Shown here: piece after piece, positions 33,804-38,993 of the stretch
How the letters are laid out: each line of letters opens with the position of its first letter
Numbering within the stretch: the stretch's first letter is position 1
Assembly (NCBI GenBank): GCA_024638215.1
Contig: JAHEKS010000005.1
Span: 1 to 38,993 of the forward strand
Direction of reading: 5' to 3'
Length of the DNA stretch: 38,993 nt
From: Acidobacteriota bacterium
GTDB taxonomy: Bacteria > Acidobacteriota > Terriglobia > UBA7540
Program-made: the position numbers and the translations under genes
The notes under the pieces: model-generated
Seen by the model: the letters and a program-made list of their open reading frames with translations, nothing else
What the model was told of the DNA's origin: nothing
The model's database searches: none

Positions 33804-34718
33804 CTAAGTTTGCGGCTTGCTTCTCAAAACCGCCGTCTCCTGAACAAAGCGGTCAGCCAGTTTGTGGCCTTCGTTATCCTGCCAGTTGTTGGAAGCAATT
33901 AACTGCTGAATGCGCGCGTTGCGGTCAGCGACGGGCGGGTGCGTGCACGTGATGCTGGTGTCCTGGTTTGTTTGCTTGCCGAGCTTCACGAGGAGGCGTT
34001 CCAAGCCGTCAGCAGGATAACCCGCTGCGTGGGCGTATCGAACCCCGCGCTCATCGGCGTCGTATTCATCTTTAGCAGGAAGCGGCGTGAACAGGGCAGC
34101 AATGAAGCTAACGGCCAGCTTCTTGATATGGTCAGCATAGGCGGAGGTCCCGGGCACATGAGCCGACGCTTCCTCCATCCCCCACTGCTTCCTCCTTTCG
34201 GGCTCAATCACGTCGTTAATTACGTGCCTGCCCACAACGTGACCGACTTCGTGGGCTAGAACGCCTGCCAACTCCGATTCGTCGTCGCACATCGCAAGTA
34301 GTCCGCGCGTCACGAAAATATAACCGCCAGGAGCGGAGAAAGCGTTGATGCTGGGGGAATCCAGGATAGCAAAGTGATATTGAATGTTCTGGGACCCGGA
34401 GTGCGCCGCCACCGTCGCGCCGACGAGATTTACGTATCGCGTCATTTCCTCGTTGGAATACATGCGATAGAAGCCAACCATCTTTAGGGCTACTTCGTGG
34501 CCGATGTCACGCTCTTCCTCAGTTGAGATCGGCTTCCATGCATTCAGGGCCTTCCTAGCTTCCTCCGCCTGCTTTGATTTGCTCAGGTCTTGAATCTTCT
34601 TTCCGAACTTCCCGAGGCCGCCGAACTGAGCCCGCGCGGGGATCGCCGGCCCAAGCAACAAACAAGCGAGGGCAACTTGCAGAGTCCGACCGACGATATG
34701 AATATTATTCGGCAGCAT
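33804..34718 (-). CDS. Exported M48-family zinc metalloprotease
   Basis: The 304-aa protein has a signal peptide (about 10-30, ending IPARAQ) and an M48 peptidase domain. The zinc motif is H156-E157-H160 in LAHEVGHVVGRH, and the third ligand is E218 in KDEYDADERG. An FSAPGGYIFVTRGLL stretch is typical. Related periplasmic proteases (BepA, LoiP) take part in outer-membrane protein quality control. No TPR domain follows, unlike BepA. GGGGG lies before ATG 34718. It is 9 bp downstream of the Gln-rich gene, in one operon with the adenylate cyclase. Confidence 0.9.
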   Translation of the reverse strand: MLPNNIHIVGRTLQVALACLLLGPAIPARAQFGGLGKFGKKIQDLSKSKQAEEARKALNAWKPISTEEERDIGHEVALKMVGFYRMYSNEEMTRYVNLVGATVAAHSGSQNIQYHFAILDSPSINAFSAPGGYIFVTRGLLAMCDDESELAGVLAHEVGHVVGRHVINDVIEPERRKQWGMEEASAHVPGTSAYADHIKKLAVSFIAALFTPLPAKDEYDADERGVRYAHAAGYPADGLERLLVKLGKQTNQDTSITCTHPPVADRNARIQQLIASNNWQDNEGHKLADRFVQETAVLRSKPQT

Positions 34719-34727
34719 TGTCGCCCC

Positions 34728-35144
34728 CTATTGCTTGGCCTTCAAGTGCCCGCTCTCGATGAACTTGGCCAAGTCGCCCTGCGGCAGGGAGTAACTCTCC
34801 ATCTTCGCCACAGGCTGCTCGGCCGCGGTCGTCGGTGCATCCGCAATCTTTGGGCCATCCTGGCAGCCGACCCCCTTGGCGCCGGCCGAGGCAGTGGCCG
34901 AAGTCTGCTCGGAACTCGAACCGGTGATGGCTTTCAACCCGCCGAAAAAGCCGCCCTTTTTCTTGGGCTTCTCCTGCTGCTGGCCCTGCCCCTGGTCCTG
35001 CTGGCTCTGTTGCTGGGCCGGTTGATTCTGCTGGCTATCCTGTCCCGCGCGCAGGCCGCGAGAAAGGAAGATCAAGGGCAATGCCGCGAACACCAGGACG
35101 CCCAGTCCATAGAGGAAACGGCGAGGCAAGTGATGTCTGGTCAT
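34728..35144 (-). CDS. Gln-rich single-helix exported protein
   Basis: The 138-aa protein has a basic N-terminus and one membrane/signal helix (FLYGLGVLVFAALPLIFL, about 10-27). A Gln-rich spacer (about 36-57), a basic GGFFGGLKAITG part and a C-terminal region with YSLPQGDLAKFIESGHLKAK follow. No family was recognised. ATG 35144 overlaps the cyclase stop by 4 bp, and the M48 gene follows after 9 bp, so the three are almost surely co-translated. Cleavage is uncertain; it may be anchored in the inner membrane with the Gln-rich part in the periplasm. Confidence 0.75.
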   Translation of the reverse strand: MTRHHLPRRFLYGLGVLVFAALPLIFLSRGLRAGQDSQQNQPAQQQSQQDQGQGQQQEKPKKKGGFFGGLKAITGSSSEQTSATASAGAKGVGCQDGPKIADAPTTAAEQPVAKMESYSLPQGDLAKFIESGHLKAKQ

Positions 35145-37216
35145 GATGCAACCTCTTTGAGCTTCATCGGCGCCGGCTTGACGGGTGAGCCAGCCATTCC
35201 CAATAGTTCGTAGACCACGATCCCTTTTTCTTTTCCCTTGACGTGAATCTCGCCCAGCGGCCGAACCTTGGCGAGCGGCTGGATCTCGCTGTACGTCGCC
35301 TCGCTGATCACAATCGAAGCGTGCAATTCCTTCGTGGCACTCTCCAGGCGCGAGCCCAGGTTCACGCTGTCGCCGATGACGGTGAAGTCCATCCTCTGCT
35401 CGGAGCCGATATTGCCGAAAAGCATTTCGCCCGTGTTGATCCCTACGCCAACGTGGAGTGTCGGTCGCCCCTCACTTTGCCACTTTTCGTTCAGTTTTTC
35501 CAGCCCCTCGATCATTTCCAGGCCGGCACGGGCGGCCAGTTCAGCATGATTGGGCTGCGCGAGCGGCGCACCCCAGAAGGCCATCACACAATCGCCGATG
35601 AATTTGTCGAGCGTGCCGTGATATTTGAAAATCACCGAGACCATCAAGTTCAGGTGCTCGTTGAGGGTGGCGATGACCGTCTCAGGAGGATATTTTTCCG
35701 AGAAGCTGGTGAAGCCGCGGATATCGCTGAACAGGACGGTGAGATTCTTCTTCTCCGCCCGCAAGCTTCCCCAGTCGAGATCGGTCATGATCGTTTCGAC
35801 CAGGGTGGGCGAGATGTATTTCATCAGCGTCTTCCGGTAATGGCGCTTCTCACGTCCCTCGGTGGCGTAGCGGGTGAGCGTGCTGGCCAGGAAGGCGGTC
35901 CCGCCTCCCGTGAGAGGCGCGACCAGGGGCACCCAAACGCTTTCGGCCCGGAAGAACCAGCATGCGGCCCCGAAGTAAACCGTCCCCGCAGCCAAGGCCA
36001 GCAAAGAATAGAGAAGGGCGGAATCCAACGAGTAGACCAGGGCGGCCATCAGGAACGACATGCCGACGATCGAGGCTCCCGCCACGTAGGGTCGCAGGGA
36101 GCGCAATGAATCTCCGCGCAAAAAATTCTCGAGGACAGTCGCTTGGATTTCAACGCCCGGATGCGTCTCTGAAAACGCGGTGGGCCGGAAGTCCGCCGCG
36201 CCTACCGCCGTTGCGCCGATGAGGACCACCTTGTTCTTGAACTCCTCAGGCAATAGTCCGTATTTCTTCTTGAACTCCCCACGCAGGAGCTGGAATTTCG
36301 TCTTGAATTCCTCCGGCGAGACCTGGGTGTCTTCCTGGAGTTGTTCATACCGCCTTGCGGCGTTGAAGACTTTCCAGATCGAATAGTTCTTGAACGTAGA
36401 GGCGGGGCCGTACCAGTGAACCAGCATTCGACCCTGATCGTCCAGCGGCATGCGGTGGCCGTCAAAATCCAGGCTCGGCCCGGCGTCCAATTTCACTGGC
36501 GCATCCGCCGACACTCCGGCCGCCGCTCTGGCAAGGGCCAAGGGAAGGGACGCGTAATAGCGGTTTCGGAATCGAAACACGGGCGTAACCCGCCGCACGG
36601 GTCCGTCCTGGTCAGAGACCACGGTCGCGCACCCAATGCTCGATGCGCCATTTAAGAGTGTGCCTTCCGGCAAATCAATCCCGGAATATGGCGCAAATTG
36701 GAGGCTTTCATCGCCTTGCACACTCAAAGCGAACTGCTTCAGGCTGTCTTGCAGCTTTTCGCGCGCAATTGGATCAGCTTCGCGGAACGTCCCCTGATTC
36801 AGCGTAAACCCGAGCACAACGTTTTTCTTTCCGCTGAGTGCCGCGGCAAACTCTTCGTCGTCGCCCGCATGCGGGTCAGCACCCTGAAAGAAGATGTCAA
36901 AGCCGATGGCTTTGGCGCCCCACTCGTTCAAATAGTGGACCAAGCCCGCATAGAGCAGCCGCCGCGGGGGCCAGCGGCCAAAGTTGTCGCGGAAATCTTT
37001 GGAATCGAAGCTGGTGTCATCGAGGGCGATGATGACGATGTCAGAGGGACGCTGGACGTTTGTAAACGTGCGGATGCGCCAATCCAGCGATTTGTTCTCG
37101 AGAGTTCGAAACCGGCCATGCGACCACGCGCCCAGTACCAGCAACGCGCTCGCCAGGCCCAGAGCAATCGCCTGCACCCATTTCGATCTTGCCCAGCGCT
37201 GGACGGTTTTCAACAT
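35141..37216 (-). CDS. CHASE2-domain class III adenylate cyclase
   Basis: The 691-aa membrane protein starts with a signal/anchor helix (about 13-30). An extracytoplasmic CHASE2 sensor domain (about 40-370) follows, with an extra charged stretch near 290-328, then three membrane helices (about 378-448) and a class III cyclase domain (about 485-670). Catalytic residues are in place: metal ligands D498 (LFSDIRGFTSF) and D542 (FIGDCVMAFWG), adenine-selecting K538 and D610, and transition-state N619 and R623 in VIGDSVNLGSRLE. It should make cAMP in response to a signal outside the inner membrane. It lies 16 bp after tyrA and heads an operon with a Gln-rich protein and an M48 protease. Confidence 0.93.
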   Translation of the reverse strand: MLKTVQRWARSKWVQAIALGLASALLVLGAWSHGRFRTLENKSLDWRIRTFTNVQRPSDIVIIALDDTSFDSKDFRDNFGRWPPRRLLYAGLVHYLNEWGAKAIGFDIFFQGADPHAGDDEEFAAALSGKKNVVLGFTLNQGTFREADPIAREKLQDSLKQFALSVQGDESLQFAPYSGIDLPEGTLLNGASSIGCATVVSDQDGPVRRVTPVFRFRNRYYASLPLALARAAAGVSADAPVKLDAGPSLDFDGHRMPLDDQGRMLVHWYGPASTFKNYSIWKVFNAARRYEQLQEDTQVSPEEFKTKFQLLRGEFKKKYGLLPEEFKNKVVLIGATAVGAADFRPTAFSETHPGVEIQATVLENFLRGDSLRSLRPYVAGASIVGMSFLMAALVYSLDSALLYSLLALAAGTVYFGAACWFFRAESVWVPLVAPLTGGGTAFLASTLTRYATEGREKRHYRKTLMKYISPTLVETIMTDLDWGSLRAEKKNLTVLFSDIRGFTSFSEKYPPETVIATLNEHLNLMVSVIFKYHGTLDKFIGDCVMAFWGAPLAQPNHAELAARAGLEMIEGLEKLNEKWQSEGRPTLHVGVGINTGEMLFGNIGSEQRMDFTVIGDSVNLGSRLESATKELHASIVISEATYSEIQPLAKVRPLGEIHVKGKEKGIVVYELLGMAGSPVKPAPMKLKEVAS

Positions 37217-37232
37217 AGGCGGGAAACCACGT

Positions 37233-38108
37233 TCAGCTTGTTTTGCGCAACGTCTCGCGCAGTTTCAGCGCCTGCTTGAACTCGCGCTCCAGCCCGCGGT
37301 CGCTCAGATGGGCTTTCATGCCCTCCAGCTTCTCAATCAGCGATTCGAGCGCCGCCTGGATATTCTCAATATTGGTCAAGCAGATGTCGCGCCACACATT
37401 ATAAGGGCTCTCGGCAAGCCGTGTCATATCGCGAAAGCCTGAGGCGGCGAGTTCGGAGGGAAGAAAGTCCTCCGCGCCTTGCTCGGCAATCAGGCTGGCC
37501 AGGCCGGTGGAGAGGAGTTGGGGCAGGTGGCTCAGAAAAGCTACGGCGCGGTCGTGGCTGGAAGGGTCGGTGACGAAAGGCTGTGCGCCGACGGCCTTCA
37601 GCAATTCCACAAAGGCTTTGACGCGCTCGTCGGCCAAGTGGTCAGGCGAAAGCGGCGTCAGCACGTAGCGCGCGTCCCGGAACAGCGCCGCGTCGGCGCT
37701 CTCCAGGCCCGATCGTTCCCTACCCGCCAGAGGATGCCCGCCCAGAAACAAGGTGGCGCGGTCGAAAATCTCGGCCCCCTTGCGGCAGATCAGCCTCTTG
37801 GTGCTGCCCACGTCGGTGATCAAAGTGATTCCCTGGACCATCGTCTTCAACTGCGGCAGCAGGTCCAGGATCACCCCGACAGGCGTCGCCAGGATCACCA
37901 GATCAGCGTCGCGCACCGCCGTGGCGAGGTTTTCTTCAGCTTCGTCAATCGCTCCGGCAGCAAGCGCGCGCTTCAGGACCTCCGGGCGGTCGCAGCCCAC
38001 ACGGCGCAATGCAAAACCCGCCGATTGGAGCGCCAGCCCCCACGAGCCGCCAATCAGGCCCAGCCCTACGATGGTCACGCGCTTGAAAAAAGGATCAGGA
38101 GAATTCAA
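37233..38108 (-). CDS. tyrA: Prephenate dehydrogenase
   Basis: TyrA oxidises prephenate to 4-hydroxyphenylpyruvate in tyrosine synthesis. The protein has an N-terminal NAD(P) Rossmann fold (VTIVGLGLIGGSWGLAL), the family motif GGHPLAGRERSG, and a C-terminal helical dimerisation domain (FLSHLPQLLSTGLA, ASGFRDMTRLAES). The start is uncertain: the frame is open to ATG 38189, but residues before 38108 come from a heptamer repeat. TTG 38108 is the first start in frame after that repeat and puts the protein at about 291 aa, closer to the usual size. It follows aroF, so two steps of aromatic amino-acid synthesis are together. Confidence 0.88.
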   Translation of the reverse strand: MNSPDPFFKRVTIVGLGLIGGSWGLALQSAGFALRRVGCDRPEVLKRALAAGAIDEAEENLATAVRDADLVILATPVGVILDLLPQLKTMVQGITLITDVGSTKRLICRKGAEIFDRATLFLGGHPLAGRERSGLESADAALFRDARYVLTPLSPDHLADERVKAFVELLKAVGAQPFVTDPSSHDRAVAFLSHLPQLLSTGLASLIAEQGAEDFLPSELAASGFRDMTRLAESPYNVWRDICLTNIENIQAALESLIEKLEGMKAHLSDRGLEREFKQALKLRETLRKTS

Positions 38109-38133
38109 GGTAATGGCAATAAATGGAAATTTC

Positions 38134-38161
38134 CGATTGTCGATTGCTGATTGCCAATTGG
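38134..38161. repeat. Heptanucleotide tandem repeat upstream of tyrA
   Basis: Four imperfect heptamers read CGATTGT, CGATTGC, TGATTGC, CAATTGG. A related inverted stretch (ATCGGCAATCG, about 38168-38178) follows. Sequence differs from the two other heptamer sites, but the 7-nt period and the position just upstream of a minus-strand gene are the same. Confidence 0.65.
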
Positions 38162-38201
38162 AATGAAATCGGCAATCGCTTATCCTCAATCGGCGATCTT
38201 T

Positions 38202-38993
38202 TCAAATCGTTCGCCCAACCGCGGGCGCAATCATCTTCAATTGCTTCATCAATTCTTCGAACTGTTCGAAGTAGAGCGACTGGGCGCCGTCACTCAGGGC
38301 ATTTTCAGGGTCGGAGTGCACCTCAATCAGCAATCCATCCGCCCCCGCCGCCACCGCGGCGCGCGCCATCGGCGCCACCTTATCGCGCCGCCCCGTCCCG
38401 TGCGAGGGATCGGCGATGATCGGCAGGTGCGAGAGCTTCTGGATCACCGGAATCGCCGAAACGTCCAGGGTGTTGCGCGTGTAACTCTCGAACGTCCGGA
38501 TGCCGCGCTCGCACAGCACCACGTTGTAGTTCCCGCCCGACATGATGTATTCCGCCGACAGCAACAATTCTTCGATCGTGGCGGAGATGCCGCGCTTGAG
38601 CAGGATGGGTTTTGCTACCTTGCCCAATTCCTTGAGCAGGTTGTAATTCTGCATGTTGCGCGCGCCCACCTGGAGCACGTCCACAAACTCCAGCATCAGG
38701 GGGATTTGCGTCTGGTCCATAATTTCGGAGACCGCCACCATGTCGAACTTATCGGCGGCGCGCCGCATCATTTCGAGCCCTTTCGGGCCCAATCCCTGAA
38801 AGCTGTAGGGCGAGGTGCGCGGCTTGAAGGCGCCGCCGCGCAAAACTTTGATGCCGAGTTTCGAAACATGCGCAGCGATCGCGTCAATCTGTTCTTCGCT
38901 TTCGACGCTGCACGGCCCGGCCATCACCACCACTTGCTTGCCGCCCACCTCGACGCCCTTGCCGAGTTTGATCACCGAGCCTTCCGGCCGGAA
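38202..38993 (-). CDS. aroF: 3-deoxy-7-phosphoheptulonate (DAHP) synthase, 5' end outside window
   Basis: DAHP synthase joins phosphoenolpyruvate and erythrose-4-phosphate, the first step of the shikimate pathway. The frame stays open through the right edge (residues FRPEGSVIK before the GTG at 38975), so the N-terminus, probably a small ferredoxin-like regulatory domain, is missing. Visible motifs are [36 protein letters not shown] and [11 protein letters not shown]. The type is the AroA-Ibeta (KDO8PS-like) group. It lies upstream of tyrA. Together these support an aromatic amino-acid operon. Confidence 0.93.
   Translation of the reverse strand, partial: FRPEGSVIKLGKGVEVGGKQVVVMAGPCSVESEEQIDAIAAHVSKLGIKVLRGGAFKPRTSPYSFQGLGPKGLEMMRRAADKFDMVAVSEIMDQTQIPLMLEFVDVLQVGARNMQNYNLLKELGKVAKPILLKRGISATIEELLLSAEYIMSGGNYNVVLCERGIRTFESYTRNTLDVSAIPVIQKLSHLPIIADPSHGTGRRDKVAPMARAAVAAGADGLLIEVHSDPENALSDGAQSLYFEQFEELMKQLKMIAPAVGRTI

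Overview
The window looks like chromosomal DNA from a GC-rich, diderm, heterotrophic bacterium, most probably an Acidobacteriota member. Sequence evidence: an LPS-assembly outer-membrane gene (lptD), futalosine-pathway menaquinone genes (mqnA, mqnC), folate-type TrmFO, many secreted hydrolases with Ala-rich signal peptides, a CHASE2 adenylate cyclase and DUF1684/DUF1648 proteins. The taxonomic call is inference. Nearly every gene lies on the minus strand; only the RDD protein, one doubtful small ORF and the DJ-1/PfpI gene are on plus. I saw no rRNA, tRNA, CRISPR array, transposase or phage gene.

Layout, left to right. 1-3.4 kb: 3'-truncated lptD divergent from a zinc-ribbon/RDD membrane protein. 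3.4-5.3 kb: mqnA-mqnC behind a good sigma70-type promoter. 5.4-14.2 kb: dprA, topA, trmFO and xerC in the order known from Firmicutes, but with two secreted-enzyme genes (a MetX-like hydrolase and an SMP-30 lactonase) inserted between topA and trmFO. 14.3-20.3 kb: a signalling block with an NtrB/NtrC-like pair, a GAF/HD-GYP protein and an RsbW/SpoIIAA-like partner-switching pair. 20.4-24.1 kb: a Tat-exported M24 peptidase-like protein with an altered metal site, a divergent DJ-1/PfpI gene, and a YtrA-type GntR repressor coupled to a DUF1648/DUF5808 membrane protein. 24.1-26.2 kb: a probable beta-barrel protein, an L,D-transpeptidase and a macro-domain protein. 26.2-29.8 kb: an M20 dipeptidase and an OPT-family transporter, a plausible peptide-use operon. 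29.8-31.8 kb: a CDP-alcohol phosphatidyltransferase, a small possibly Sm-like protein and a DUF1684 protein. 31.9-39 kb: a long tight directon reading aroF (5' partial), tyrA, CHASE2 adenylate cyclase, Gln-rich secreted protein, M48 protease, DinB-like protein and CoA-transferase subunits A and B.

Several noncoding sequences stand out. Heptanucleotide tandem arrays occur at three intergenic sites (upstream of mqnA, topA and tyrA). A ~145-bp nested hairpin element ends exactly at the dprA stop codon. A short palindrome family occurs twice. A 26-bp near-perfect palindrome overlaps the -10 box of the GntR gene and is very likely its operator. I did not find a clear-cut new defence or mobile system. 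The best candidates for undescribed biology are the cyclase/Gln-rich/M48 operon, the secreted MetX-like enzyme, the M24 protein with substituted metal ligands and the small Sm-like protein.
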